This document shows, one piece after another, positions 31,685 through 39,817 of a stretch of DNA of 42,142 bases. The number at the start of each line of letters is the position of its first letter. The first letter of the stretch is position 1. The notes below the pieces were generated by a model. It was given only the letters and a program-made list of their open reading frames with translations, was not told the origin of the DNA and made no database searches. The translations under genes and the position numbers were made by a program. This stretch comes from Acidimicrobiia bacterium (lineage in GTDB: Bacteria > Actinomycetota > Acidimicrobiia > Spongiisociales > Spongiisociaceae): positions 1 to 42,142 of the forward strand of contig VXRE01000153.1 in the NCBI GenBank assembly GCA_009838635.1, read 5' to 3'.

Positions 31685-32795
31685 TTTCCAGCGCCTCGAT
31701 TGCCGCCGCCATGAAGCGGCGACCCTCGGCGCCGTCGATGATGCGGTGATCGTAGGAGAGGCTCAAGGGGAACTGCCGGGCGATCACCACCGCGTCGTCC
31801 CTCACCACGGCTCGTGGCTCGGCGCGGCCCACCGAGAGTATGGCGGAGGTTCCGTAGGGGATGATCGGGGTTCCAGTACCCCCTCCCACCGCTCCGATGT
31901 TCGACACGGTGAAGGTCTGGCCCCGCAACTCGTCGACACCCAAGGTCCGTTCCCGGGCGCCGGAGGCAAGCCTCCGAACCTCGGCGGCCAGCTGTTCTAC
32001 AGGGAGGGTGTCGGCGTCGCGGACCACCGCTACCAGCAGGCCTTCAGGTGTGTCGACCGCGAAGCCGATGTCGTAGAACCGTCGTTCGATCACGTCACTG
32101 CCGTCCACGACCGCGTTGAAGGAAGGGAACCGGACGAGAACCGGGACGAGGCGGGTGATGAGGAGCGCCTCGATCGGCGGCTTGCCCAGCCGTTCCCGGT
32201 CCCTCAGGAGTCGGCCCGAGCCGGCGTGCCCGTAGGTGGTCACGTGAGGTATCTCCCTCCACGACCGGGAGAGGTTCTCCGAGATGGCCCTTCGGAGGCG
32301 TGACATCGGCGCGCGTACCGAGGGGCGTTCGGAAGCTGCTGCCCGTACGTCCGCTTCGGTGATGCGGCCGAGCGGGCCGGTGCCGGAGACGGCCGACAGG
32401 TCGACGCCCAGTTCACCGGCCAGCTTCCGCACCATGGGTAGGACGAGCGGCCGGCCGGACACGTCGGGTTCCGCCCCTGGGAGGACACCTACGACGGGCG
32501 CCGACGCCTCCTCGACCACTGGTGGTGGCGTTTCGGGCTCCTCCTCCCAACTCTCGCCGGGCTCCCCGATCACGGCGAGCAGGGAGTCGACTTCCACCGT
32601 GTCGCCGTCCTCGCCCCCTCGATACAGCAGCACGCCCGCGTACGGGGAGGGAATATCGACGATCGCCTTGTCCGTCTCCACCTCGACGAGCGGCTCGTCG
32701 AGCCCCACGGGCTCTCCGACGGCGACGTGCCAGGATACGATCAGGGCCTCTACCAGCCCTTCTCCCACGTCGGGAAGGTGGAATTCGCGTGCCAC
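31680..32795 (-). CDS. 2-oxoacid dehydrogenase E2 (dihydrolipoyl acyltransferase)
   Basis: This is the core transacylase of a pyruvate- or branched-chain-type dehydrogenase complex, moving the acyl group from lipoate to CoA. I start it at GTG 32795, one base after the E1beta stop; it has 371 residues beginning MAREFHLPDVGEG. One lipoyl domain is present, with Lys43 in EVETDKAIVDIP. A peripheral-subunit-binding domain follows (PMVRKLAGELGVDLSAVSG, GRITEADVRA). The catalytic domain ends with LSYDHRIIDGAEGRRFM, where His and Asp are catalytic. An N-terminal extension in frame with the E1beta coding region is a shadow and not used. No E3 gene lies in the window. Its stop codon is the first unit of a TAGTTGC array. 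Confidence 0.92.
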   Translation of the reverse strand: MAREFHLPDVGEGLVEALIVSWHVAVGEPVGLDEPLVEVETDKAIVDIPSPYAGVLLYRGGEDGDTVEVDSLLAVIGEPGESWEEEPETPPPVVEEASAPVVGVLPGAEPDVSGRPLVLPMVRKLAGELGVDLSAVSGTGPLGRITEADVRAAASERPSVRAPMSRLRRAISENLSRSWREIPHVTTYGHAGSGRLLRDRERLGKPPIEALLITRLVPVLVRFPSFNAVVDGSDVIERRFYDIGFAVDTPEGLLVAVVRDADTLPVEQLAAEVRRLASGARERTLGVDELRGQTFTVSNIGAVGGGTGTPIIPYGTSAILSVGRAEPRAVVRDDAVVIARQFPLSLSYDHRIIDGAEGRRFMAAAIEALES

Positions 32796-32796
32796 T

Positions 32797-33771
32797 TCAA
32801 CCCTCCAGCGTTTGCCGGGCTGCCGAAACGATCCGGGCCACGGATGGCATGTAATGCCGTTCGGCGAGCCGTAGGGGTACCACCGTATCCCATCCGGTGA
32901 CCCTCTGGACGGGCGCCCGCAGCGAGTAGAGGGCACGTTCCTGTATGAGGGCCACGATCTCGGCGCCGTAACCCGCCGTAAGGGGCGCCTCGTGCACGAT
33001 GACCGCGCGGCCGGTCCTCACCACCGACGCGACGATCGTGTCCGCGTCGAGCGGCACCAGGGTCCTCAAGTCGATGATCTCTGCGCTCACGCCGTCTTCG
33101 GCCAGCCGATCGGCGGCCTCCCTGGTCTCGCGCATCATGGCGCCGTAGGACACGAGAGACACGTCCGAGCCCGTCCGGTCAACCTCGGCCGAGCCGATTG
33201 GCGTCGTGTGCCGGCCGCCGGGCACCTCGCCGCGGGCCGCCCGGTAGAGCCGGATGGGCTCCATGAAGATCACCGGATCCGGGTCGTCGACAGCCGCTAG
33301 GAGCAGGCCCTTGGCATTCTCGGGAGTGGAGGCTACGACCACCTTCAATCCCGGGATGTGGGCGTAGACAGCCTCGGTGGACTCGCTGTGGTGCTCGGCG
33401 GCGCCTATCCCCGCCCCGTACGGAAGCCGGATCACCATGGGGGCGGTGAACCGGTGCCGGGAACGGTTCCGGATCCTGGCGACGTGGTTGATCACCTGGT
33501 CGTAGGCGGGGTAGGAGAACCCCATGAACTGGATCTCGACGACCGGACGCATGCCGGCCACGGCCATCCCGAACGCAGCACCGACTATCCCCGACTCGGC
33601 GACCGGGGTGTCGATCACCCTTTCCGTCCCGTGCTTCTCGGCCAGGCCGTCGGTTATGCGGAATACGCCGCCGGTGGTCCCGATGTCCTCGCCCATGACT
33701 ACGACCCGGGGATCCGAGAGGGCGACGTCGAGCGCCGAGTTGAGTGCCTGCGCCATTGTCAGCACGCTCAT
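32797..33771 (-). CDS. 2-oxoacid dehydrogenase E1 beta subunit
   Basis: This is the beta subunit of the thiamine-diphosphate-dependent E1 component, 324 residues. Recognisable segments include VVMGEDIGTTGGVFRITDGL, VIDTPVAESGIVGAAFGMAV, EIQFMGFSYPAYDQVINHVA and YGAGIGAAEHHSESTEAVYAHIPGLKVV. These line the cofactor pocket and the alpha-beta interface. The C-terminal transketolase domain contains IDLRTLVPLDADTIVASVVRTGRAVIVHEA. Its start overlaps the E1alpha stop as ATGA and it is followed directly by E2. The sequence looks more like branched-chain 2-oxoacid dehydrogenase or acetoin dehydrogenase than the large fused actinobacterial AceE, but the exact substrate is not readable. Confidence 0.93.
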   Translation of the reverse strand: MSVLTMAQALNSALDVALSDPRVVVMGEDIGTTGGVFRITDGLAEKHGTERVIDTPVAESGIVGAAFGMAVAGMRPVVEIQFMGFSYPAYDQVINHVARIRNRSRHRFTAPMVIRLPYGAGIGAAEHHSESTEAVYAHIPGLKVVVASTPENAKGLLLAAVDDPDPVIFMEPIRLYRAARGEVPGGRHTTPIGSAEVDRTGSDVSLVSYGAMMRETREAADRLAEDGVSAEIIDLRTLVPLDADTIVASVVRTGRAVIVHEAPLTAGYGAEIVALIQERALYSLRAPVQRVTGWDTVVPLRLAERHYMPSVARIVSAARQTLEG

Positions 33772-34808
33772 TGCGAATCCCTCTCTGCGAGGGAGCGCTG
33801 GATGCGCAGCGGTGCCGTCAGCTCCTGGTAGGTGGCGTCGAAAATCTCACCTGCGGTGAACGACACGAGGGACTCGGCCTCGGCCACGGCGGCCTCGATC
33901 CGGCGCGACGCCCGTTCCTCCAGTTCGGACTGCCACGTTTCATCCCAGGCGCCCTGCCCATGGAGCCAAAGGCGGACCCGCTCCAATGGGTCCTTGGCGC
34001 GCCAGGTCGCGACCTCCTCCTCCACCCGGTACCGTCGATGGTCGTCGGCCGTGGTGTGGCCGTGGATCCGGTAGGTGAGCGCCTCTACGAGCGTCGGGCC
34101 GTCGCCGCCTCGGGCACGCGCGACCGCCTCGGCCACGACCTCCTCGACCGCCAGTACATCATTGCCGTCGACCGCGACTCCCGGGAAGCCGTAGGCCACG
34201 GCCTTCTGCGCGATGGTCTCGGACGCCGTCTGTTGCGAGCGGGGCATGGAGATGGCCCACCCGTTGTTCTGGCAGAGGAATACCGTCGGCGTGCGGTACA
34301 CCCCGGCGAAGTTCATCGCCTCGTGGAAGTCCCCCTCTGAGGTAGCGCCATCCCCGAATATCGTCAAGGCGACGGCGTCGGTTCCCTGCAACCGCTCGGC
34401 CCAGGCGAGGCCCACGGCGTGGATCATGTGCCCACCGACTGTTATCGAGGGTGGGAGCGCGTTGACACCCTCCGGCGGGTGGCCTCCCCGCTCGTCGCCC
34501 ATCCTGGTGAGAAGCAGGTTCTTCCACGGGTAACCGTGGAAGAACATGGCCGCCGCGTCCCGATAGCTGGCCACCAACCAGTCCCTGGCCGCCAGCGGGG
34601 CTACCGCCCCGACCTGGGTGGCCTCCTGGCCTTCGTAGGGCGCATAGGTGGCGAGCCGACCCTGGCGCTGGAGCGCCGAAGCCTTATGGTCGTAGAGGCG
34701 CGCCTCTACAAGTGCCCCGTATCTGGCCCGGACGGCGTCGATGTCGGGCGCCGCCCGGCCGGTATGGACACCCTCGGGTGTGAGTAACTGGTGAGGCTTG
34801 AGGTGCAT
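33768..34808 (-). CDS. 2-oxoacid dehydrogenase E1 alpha subunit
   Basis: This is the thiamine-diphosphate-binding alpha subunit, 346 residues. The cofactor motif is GDGATSEGDFHEAMNFAG followed by PTVFLCQNNGWAIS, which ends the classical GDG-to-NN signature. YEGQEATQVG and SYRDAAAMFFHGYP are typical of branched-chain and acetoin-type E1alpha. The phosphorylation-loop-like segment TYRIHGHTTADDHRRYR contains the active-site His. It heads the leftward E1alpha-E1beta-E2 operon. A shared operator copy lies at 34830-34848, 21 bases before its ATG, so it appears to be controlled with the rest of the cluster. No lipoamide dehydrogenase is nearby, so E3 must come from elsewhere. Confidence 0.93.
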   Translation of the reverse strand: MHLKPHQLLTPEGVHTGRAAPDIDAVRARYGALVEARLYDHKASALQRQGRLATYAPYEGQEATQVGAVAPLAARDWLVASYRDAAAMFFHGYPWKNLLLTRMGDERGGHPPEGVNALPPSITVGGHMIHAVGLAWAERLQGTDAVALTIFGDGATSEGDFHEAMNFAGVYRTPTVFLCQNNGWAISMPRSQQTASETIAQKAVAYGFPGVAVDGNDVLAVEEVVAEAVARARGGDGPTLVEALTYRIHGHTTADDHRRYRVEEEVATWRAKDPLERVRLWLHGQGAWDETWQSELEERASRRIEAAVAEAESLVSFTAGEIFDATYQELTAPLRIQRSLAERDSQ

Positions 34809-34829
34809 TGTGCGGAAGGCTACAGTGTC

Positions 34830-34848
34830 GATAACGGATCACGATATC
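34830..34848. promoter_or_regulatory. Operator copy 2: GATAACG-N5-CGATATC
   Basis: GATAACGGATCACGATATC differs from the perfect palindrome at one arm position. It lies in the 112-base divergent region between E1alpha (leftward) and the ferredoxin (rightward). Confidence 0.65.
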
Positions 34849-34920
34849 GGATGTTGAGACCGTCGGCCGGACGGCCGGCTTGCGCCGAGCCGTTTCCTGC
34901 AGCGGTCAGCGGAGATTCAA

Positions 34921-35169
34921 ATGGCGGACATCGTAGAGCGCAAGGTGGGGGATCTGACCCTCCGTATCGATCGAGACCTCTGCGTGGGCTTCGAGCATTG
35001 CACCGACGAGTCGCCCGTGGCCTTCGAGCTAGGCGACTACGACGTGGTCGAGTTCGCGCACCCCGAGCGGGAAGACAGGTCGCGCCTCATCGTGGCCTCG
35101 GAGGTATGTCCGGTGGATGCCCTGTCGGTAATCGACTCCGAAGGGAACCAACTCGTCCCTCGTGTTTAG
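34921..35169 (+). CDS. Small three-cysteine ferredoxin, probably [3Fe-4S]
   Basis: This is an 82-residue electron carrier. Cysteines are Cys21 and Cys27 (DLCVGFEHC) and Cys63 (EVCPVDALSV); the canonical middle cysteine of a [4Fe-4S] CxxCxxC motif is absent. This C-x5-C...CP spacing is typical of the [3Fe-4S] ferredoxins that serve cytochrome P450s and other oxygenases in actinobacteria. No P450 or oxygenase gene is in the window, so its partner is unknown. It is divergent from the E1alpha-E1beta-E2 operon with a shared operator between them. Its stop codon TAG is the first unit of a five-copy TAGTTGC array. Start ATG is preceded by GCGGAGA. Confidence 0.85.
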   Translation: MADIVERKVGDLTLRIDRDLCVGFEHCTDESPVAFELGDYDVVEFAHPEREDRSRLIVASEVCPVDALSVIDSEGNQLVPRV

Positions 35170-35201
35170 TTGCTAGTTGCTAGTTGCTAGTTGCTAGTTG
35201 C
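35167..35201. repeat. Five-copy 7-bp tandem repeat TAGTTGC starting at the ferredoxin stop codon
   Basis: Five exact TAGTTGC units, the first TAG being the ferredoxin stop. This is the inverted complement of the array at 31643-31684, so the two bracket a 3.5-kb block. It is followed by TATTAACTTATAC and a degenerate GACCACCGACCACTGATCAC stretch. Confidence 0.9.
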
Positions 35202-35316
35202 TATTAACTTATACTTCGCACTGACCACCGACCACTGATCACTGACGGCGGCTGTATTACGGCGACAGTGGGTGCGGACGCGTACATTCAGGTGACCGAT
35301 CCAACCGTGCCGAGAT

Positions 35317-35335
35317 GGTATCGGGCTACGATATC
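35317..35335. promoter_or_regulatory. Operator copy 3: GGTATCG-N5-CGATATC
   Basis: GGTATCGGGCTACGATATC lies 44 bases before the first ABC permease gene. It has one arm mismatch and the same 5-bp spacer length; TACGAT inside it could act as a -10 box. It links the transporter to the same control as the enzymes. Confidence 0.65.
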
Positions 35336-35379
35336 GCCATCCAACGTCGCCACCGAAGAGGCAGCAGAGGAGGGTAGCT

Positions 35380-36369
35380 ATGTGGGCTTACATCCTGCGG
35401 AGAGCCGCCCTCGGGGTACTGACCCTGTTCGTCATCTCGATCATCTCGTTCGCGATCATCCAGCTCCCGCCGGGCGATTTCGTGTCAACCGCCTTGGCGG
35501 AGTTGGCGGAGAGCGGGACCGAGACTGCGGACGAGTTCGCGGCCCAGCTTCGGGCGGAGTACGGGCTGGATCGTCATATCGTGGTCCAGTACGGCATCTG
35601 GATGGGCCGGGTCCTGCAGGGAGACCTCGGCACATCGTTCTTCCACCAGAAGCCGGTTCTCGAGGTGATCGGCGACCGCCTGCCGCTCAGCATGCTGGTG
35701 TCGGTATCGGCACTCGTCTTCACCCTGCTGATCGCCATCCCGATCGGGATCTACTCCGCTGTGCGGCAGTACTCGGCCGGCGACCACATCGCCACCTTCC
35801 TGGGGTTCCTCGGCCTGGCAACACCCAACTTCCTCCTGGCATTGGTGATGTTGTACGCCGGGTTCCTCTGGCTCGACGTCTCGCTGGCGGGGTTGTTCTC
35901 GGTGGAGTACGCCACCGCGCCGTGGAGCCTCGCCAAGCTCGGGGACCTGCTGGTTCACCTCCCGATCCCTGCGATCGTCCTGGGGACGGCAGGAGCGGCC
36001 CAGCTGATCCGCATCACCCGGGCCAACCTCCTGGACGAGAAGCGCCAGCCCTACGTCACAACCGCCCGGGCCAAGGGCCTGTCCAACCGTAGGGCGATCG
36101 GCAAGTATCCGGTGCGGGTGGCGATGAACCCGGTGGCCAGCTCGGTGGGCCTCCTGTTCCCCAATATCGTCTCCGGCGCGGTGATCGTGTCGGTGGTGCT
36201 GAGCCTCCCCACCATGGGTCCCGTGCTGCTCAGCTCGTTGCTGAGCCAGGACATGTACCTGGCAGGAGCCATCATCCTCCTGCTGGGCGCGTTCACGGTG
36301 CTGGGAGTGTTCCTGTCCGACCTTGCCCTGATGTGGCTCGATCCCAGGATCCGGCATGGGAACCTCTGA
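35380..36369 (+). CDS. Peptide/nickel-type ABC transporter permease 1 (DppB-like)
   Basis: This is the first inner-membrane permease of a family-5 ABC importer, 329 residues with about six hydrophobic helices. The start WAYILRRAALGVLTLFVISIISF and the long external loop with AQLRAEYGLDRHIVVQYGIWMGRVLQGDLGTSF are characteristic of DppB/OppB. The EAA-type loop is DEKRQPYVTTARAKGLSNRRAI. GGAGGGTAGCT precedes the ATG. Its last 14 bases overlap the second permease gene. It is the first of four tightly packed transporter genes. The family imports peptides, nickel, opines or sugar oligomers, so the ligand is not fixed by sequence. Confidence 0.93.
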   Translation: MWAYILRRAALGVLTLFVISIISFAIIQLPPGDFVSTALAELAESGTETADEFAAQLRAEYGLDRHIVVQYGIWMGRVLQGDLGTSFFHQKPVLEVIGDRLPLSMLVSVSALVFTLLIAIPIGIYSAVRQYSAGDHIATFLGFLGLATPNFLLALVMLYAGFLWLDVSLAGLFSVEYATAPWSLAKLGDLLVHLPIPAIVLGTAGAAQLIRITRANLLDEKRQPYVTTARAKGLSNRRAIGKYPVRVAMNPVASSVGLLFPNIVSGAVIVSVVLSLPTMGPVLLSSLLSQDMYLAGAIILLLGAFTVLGVFLSDLALMWLDPRIRHGNL

Positions 36370-37522
36370 ACGACCACCTCCACGGCCGGGTGACACCGGC
36401 GGGGGGAACGTGGCCGTACTGGTGGAGGAAGACCGGATCTCGGTCGCCCCGCAGTGGAAGCTCATGTGGTGGAGGTTCCGCAAGCACAAGGTTGCGGTGA
36501 GCGCAGGCTTCGTCATTGCCGCCTTCTACCTCGTAGCCCTGCTGGCGAACTTCTTCGCCTACTCCGATCCCGACGACTCGCGCCCGGCCCAGTCCTTCAT
36601 ACCTCCCTCACCCATCCAATGGTTCGCGGAGGACGGTACCTTCGGCCCTTACGTACACCCGCTGGTGGGCGAGCGCGACTTCGAGACCTTCAAGAAGGTG
36701 TGGGAAGCCGACGAGACCGTGTCCATCCCCATCCAGCTGTTCGCCCGCGGCTACGAGTACAAGCTCTTGGGCCTGTTCGACACCGACATCCACCTGATAG
36801 GCGTGCCCGAGGGGTACGAATCTGAATCCACCATCTTCCTGCTGGGGACCGACAACTTCGGTCGGGACATCTTCTCCAGGTTGGTCCTCGCCACCCGGAC
36901 CTCCCTGACGATCGGGCTGGTAGGCGTCTTCCTGAGCCTCGTCCTGGGGGTGACTCTGGGAGGCATCTCCGGCTACTACGGGGGTGTGCCCGACTCGATC
37001 ATCCAGCGGATCATCGAGATACTTCGCTCCGTCCCCGTCATCCCCCTGTGGCTGGGAATTGCTGCAGCCCTGCCTCTCACCTGGAGTCCCACCCGCATCT
37101 ACTTCTCCATCACGATCATCATCTCCCTGATCGGGTGGACCACCCTGGGCCGGGAGGTGCGGGGCCGGTTCCTCCAGCTACGGCACGAGGACTTCATAAT
37201 GGCGGCGAGGCTGTGCGGCGCTAGGGACGGGCGCATCATCCGAGTCCACATGGTGCCCCTGCTTACCAGCCACATCATCGCCGCCACCACCCTGGCCGTA
37301 CCCCTCATGATCATTGCGGAGACCTCCCTCAGCTTCCTGGGCCTAGGCCTCCGGCCACCAGCCATCTCCTGGGGTGTCATGCTCCAGGACGCCCAGAACG
37401 TCCAGACGGTCGCCCAGGCGATCTGGATGCTCATACCCGTGGCTCCGGTGATCCTGGCCGTGCTGGCCTTCAACTTCTTGGGCGACGGTGTTCGAGACGC
37501 GGCCGACCCCTATGGAGGCTGA
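36356..37522 (+). CDS. Peptide/nickel-type ABC transporter permease 2 (DppC-like, long external loop)
   Basis: This is the partner permease, 388 residues against about 300 for typical DppC. The N-terminal helix (VSAGFVIAAFYLVALLANFF) is followed by an unusually long external segment of about 100 residues. Then comes the family motif GTDNFGRDIFSRL, the transmembrane core and the EAA loop EDFIMAARLCGARDGRII. The extra external region could contact the equally oversized binding protein (inference). GTG 36410 is an alternative start, but ATG 36356 with AGGA upstream is preferred. It overlaps both neighbours closely, consistent with a single operon. Confidence 0.92.
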   Translation: MGTSERPPPRPGDTGGGNVAVLVEEDRISVAPQWKLMWWRFRKHKVAVSAGFVIAAFYLVALLANFFAYSDPDDSRPAQSFIPPSPIQWFAEDGTFGPYVHPLVGERDFETFKKVWEADETVSIPIQLFARGYEYKLLGLFDTDIHLIGVPEGYESESTIFLLGTDNFGRDIFSRLVLATRTSLTIGLVGVFLSLVLGVTLGGISGYYGGVPDSIIQRIIEILRSVPVIPLWLGIAAALPLTWSPTRIYFSITIIISLIGWTTLGREVRGRFLQLRHEDFIMAARLCGARDGRIIRVHMVPLLTSHIIAATTLAVPLMIIAETSLSFLGLGLRPPAISWGVMLQDAQNVQTVAQAIWMLIPVAPVILAVLAFNFLGDGVRDAADPYGG

Positions 37523-37523
37523 C

Positions 37524-38558
37524 GTGCGAACCGACCGTCTGCTCTCCGTGCGGAACCTGAAGACCTATTTCCTAGCCGACGAGGGGGTCACCAAAGCGGT
37601 CGACGGGGTGAGCTTCGACGTGTCGGCGGGCCGGACGCTGGGGATAGTCGGAGAGAGCGGGTGTGGCAAGAGCGTCACCGCGCTGTCGATCCTGCGGATA
37701 GTGGATGACCCGGGCCGGATCGTCGACGGCGAGATCCTCCTTACTAAGAACGACGGGACCCCCGTGGACCTCGTGACGCAGCGGCCCAACGGAAAGTTCA
37801 TGCGTTCGGTACGGGGAGGCGAGATCGGGCTCGTCTTCCAGGAGCCGATGACGTCGTTCAGCCCGGTCCACACCATCGGCAACCAGCTGACCGAGGCCAT
37901 ACGCCTCCACGAACGGCTCAACAAGGCGGAGGCCAGGGAGAGGGCGGCGGACCTCCTCACGATGGTGGGAATCCCCCGTCCCGCCGCCACCCTGGACCAG
38001 TACAGCTGGGAACTCTCCGGCGGCCTTCGCCAGAGGGCCATGATCGCCCACGCGCTGGCGCCCGATCCCAGGCTGCTGATCGCGGACGAGCCCACCACCG
38101 CGCTCGATGTGACCACCCAGGCCCAGATACTCGATCTCATGATGTCCCTGCAGGAGGAGCGGTCGATGGCCATCATGCTGATCACGCACGACCTCGGCGT
38201 CATCGCCGAGACGGCCGACGATGTGGTGGTGATGTATCTGGGCCGCGAGGTCGAGCAGGGTTCCGTGGAGAACATCTTCTACGACCCCCAGCATCCATAC
38301 ACCCGAGCCCTGTTGCGTTCCATCCCGGCCCTGGACGCGGCGCCCAAGGCCAAGCTGCCCGCCATCACCGGATCCGTGCCCCATCCGTTCGACCGTCCGA
38401 GCGGATGCAGCTTCCATCCCCGGTGCTCTGAGGCCATCGAGGGCCTGTGCGACATCGAGGAACCAGAAACCTGGAGGCCGGCCGAAGGCCGGGAGGTGGT
38501 CTGCCATCTATTCGGCGATCGGGAGATGGCCGTTTCCATCGAAGGGCGACGGTCGTGA
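37524..38558 (+). CDS. Peptide/nickel-type ABC transporter ATPase 1 (DppD-like)
   Basis: This is a cytoplasmic ATPase that powers the importer, 344 residues. Walker A is [13 protein letters not shown], the Q-loop is [17 protein letters not shown], the ABC signature is [14 protein letters not shown] and Walker B is [13 protein letters not shown], with the H-loop in [11 protein letters not shown]. The C-terminal oligopeptide-transporter domain with Cys residues ([21 protein letters not shown]) matches DppD/OppD and may hold an iron-sulfur cluster as in relatives. GTG 37524 is selected because GGAGG lies 5 bases upstream; upstream ATGs at 37488 and 37512 fall within the permease gene. It overlaps the next gene as GTGA. 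Confidence 0.93.
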   Translation: MRTDRLLSVRNLKTYFLADEGVTKAVDGVSFDVSAGRTLGIVGESGCGKSVTALSILRIVDDPGRIVDGEILLTKNDGTPVDLVTQRPNGKFMRSVRGGEIGLVFQEPMTSFSPVHTIGNQLTEAIRLHERLNKAEARERAADLLTMVGIPRPAATLDQYSWELSGGLRQRAMIAHALAPDPRLLIADEPTTALDVTTQAQILDLMMSLQEERSMAIMLITHDLGVIAETADDVVVMYLGREVEQGSVENIFYDPQHPYTRALLRSIPALDAAPKAKLPAITGSVPHPFDRPSGCSFHPRCSEAIEGLCDIEEPETWRPAEGREVVCHLFGDREMAVSIEGRRS

Positions 38559-39610
38559 CCGGGCCCGGCGGGGGTGCGAGCCCGACCAGCGACCACGGGT
38601 CCTCGAACATCCTCGAGGTCCGTAACCTCAAGAAGCACTTCCCGATCAGGGTGGGCTTCGCCAACCGGGTAAAGGGCCACGTGCGCGCCGTCGACGGGAT
38701 CAGCTTCGACGTCCGCCAGGGCGAGACCCTGGCGCTGGTGGGCGAGAGCGGGTCGGGCAAGACCACCGCCGTCCGCTGCTTGGTCCGGGCGTTGGATCCG
38801 ACCGCCGGCGAGATCCGCTTCCATACCGAAACGGGTAAGTGGATCGACCTGAGCGACCTCAGCCGGCGGGAGTTACGTCCGCTGCGGCCCCAGATGCAGA
38901 TGGTGTTCCAAGACCCGCGCTCGTCGCTCAACCCCAGGATGACCGTGCTCGACATAATCGGCGAACCGCTGCTGCTCAACGGGATGAACAACCGCAATGA
39001 CCGCATCGACAGGGTCGAGGAGTTGCTCCGTTTGGTTCGCCTCCGCCCCGAGTACATGCGCAGGTTCCCGCATGCCTTCAGCGGCGGCCAGCGGCAGCGG
39101 ATCGGCATCGCCCGCGCCCTTGCCCTGAACCCGCGCCTGGTGATAGCCGACGAGCCGGTGTCCGCCCTCGACGTCTCCGTGCAGGCGCAGACCCTCAACC
39201 TGTTGCTGGAGCTACAGGAGGAACTGGGCCTCACGTACATATTCGTGGCGCACGACCTGAGCGTGGTCAAGCACATCAGCGATCGGGTTGCGGTCATGTA
39301 CGTCGGCAAGATCGTGGAGATCGGGGAGCGCGACCAGGTGTTCTTCAACCCGAAGCATCCATATACCGCGGCGCTCCTGAATGCCGTACCCCGCACCGAT
39401 CCCCGTGCCAGCCGCACGAGGATCCCGCTACGTGGCGAGGTGGCCGATCCGGCCGACCCGCCCAGCGGGTGCTACTTCCATCCAAGGTGCGCCTACGCCA
39501 TCGAGCGGTGCGGTACCGAGACCCCGGTGGCAGAGGTGGTGGACGGGGAACGGCGGGTCGAATGCCTGCGCGTCGCCGAGTTGGAACTACCCGGCGTCAC
39601 CACCGGCTGA
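38555..39610 (+). CDS. Peptide/nickel-type ABC transporter ATPase 2 (DppF-like)
   Basis: This is the second ATPase of the importer, 351 residues from GTG 38555, which overlaps the preceding stop by 4 bases. Motifs: [11 protein letters not shown] at the start, Walker [16 protein letters not shown]-loop [16 protein letters not shown], signature [17 protein letters not shown], Walker [17 protein letters not shown] and H-loop [11 protein letters not shown]. The C-terminal [21 protein letters not shown] carries the Cys-rich motif of the family. A longer frame reaching 5' to 38447 is inside the first ATPase gene and is not used. The binding-protein gene follows after 207 bases with its own promoter and two operators. 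Confidence 0.93.
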   Translation: MTGPGGGASPTSDHGSSNILEVRNLKKHFPIRVGFANRVKGHVRAVDGISFDVRQGETLALVGESGSGKTTAVRCLVRALDPTAGEIRFHTETGKWIDLSDLSRRELRPLRPQMQMVFQDPRSSLNPRMTVLDIIGEPLLLNGMNNRNDRIDRVEELLRLVRLRPEYMRRFPHAFSGGQRQRIGIARALALNPRLVIADEPVSALDVSVQAQTLNLLLELQEELGLTYIFVAHDLSVVKHISDRVAVMYVGKIVEIGERDQVFFNPKHPYTAALLNAVPRTDPRASRTRIPLRGEVADPADPPSGCYFHPRCAYAIERCGTETPVAEVVDGERRVECLRVAELELPGVTTG

Positions 39611-39684
39611 ACACACCTTCCGAAACCGGCAACCTCACGCATGCCGGGTCTCCGGCGGCGCTTCCGGCAACCCTGCGAAACCAG

Positions 39685-39714
39685 TTGACACGATGGTTCT
39701 TGTCCGGATATCGT
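39685..39714 (+). promoter_or_regulatory. Promoter of the binding-protein gene
   Basis: A consensus -35 TTGACA (39685-39690) is followed after 18 bases by TATCGT (39709-39714). The -10 lies inside the first of two overlapping operator copies, so a bound protein would block RNA polymerase. Confidence 0.55.
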
Positions 39715-39738
39715 GAAGCGTTATCGGGACTTGATATC
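39707..39738. promoter_or_regulatory. Operator copies 4a and 4b, overlapping
   Basis: Copy 4a is GATATCG-TGAAG-CGTTATC (39707-39725). Copy 4b is GTTATCG-GGACT-TGATATC (39720-39738). They share six bases and are offset by 13. The pair lies over the -10 and early transcribed region of the binding-protein gene, suggesting tight or cooperative repression. Confidence 0.65.
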
Positions 39739-39817
39739 AACAGCACGAGGCCTGCGGAGAGGGCGGACAACCCGACCGATCACAACCTTTGACACGTGGG
39801 CGGAGGAGGTTCCGTTG

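Noticed and set aside
32796-32936. N-terminal extension of the E2 frame into the E1beta gene
   Set aside because: The extra 47 residues come from the E1beta coding region in another frame; the lipoyl domain begins right after GTG 32795.
31643-35201. The two 7-bp arrays as CRISPR repeats or transposon terminal repeats
   Set aside because: There are no spacers, so it is not CRISPR. No transposase lies between the arrays and no target duplication is visible, so an insertion sequence is unsupported.
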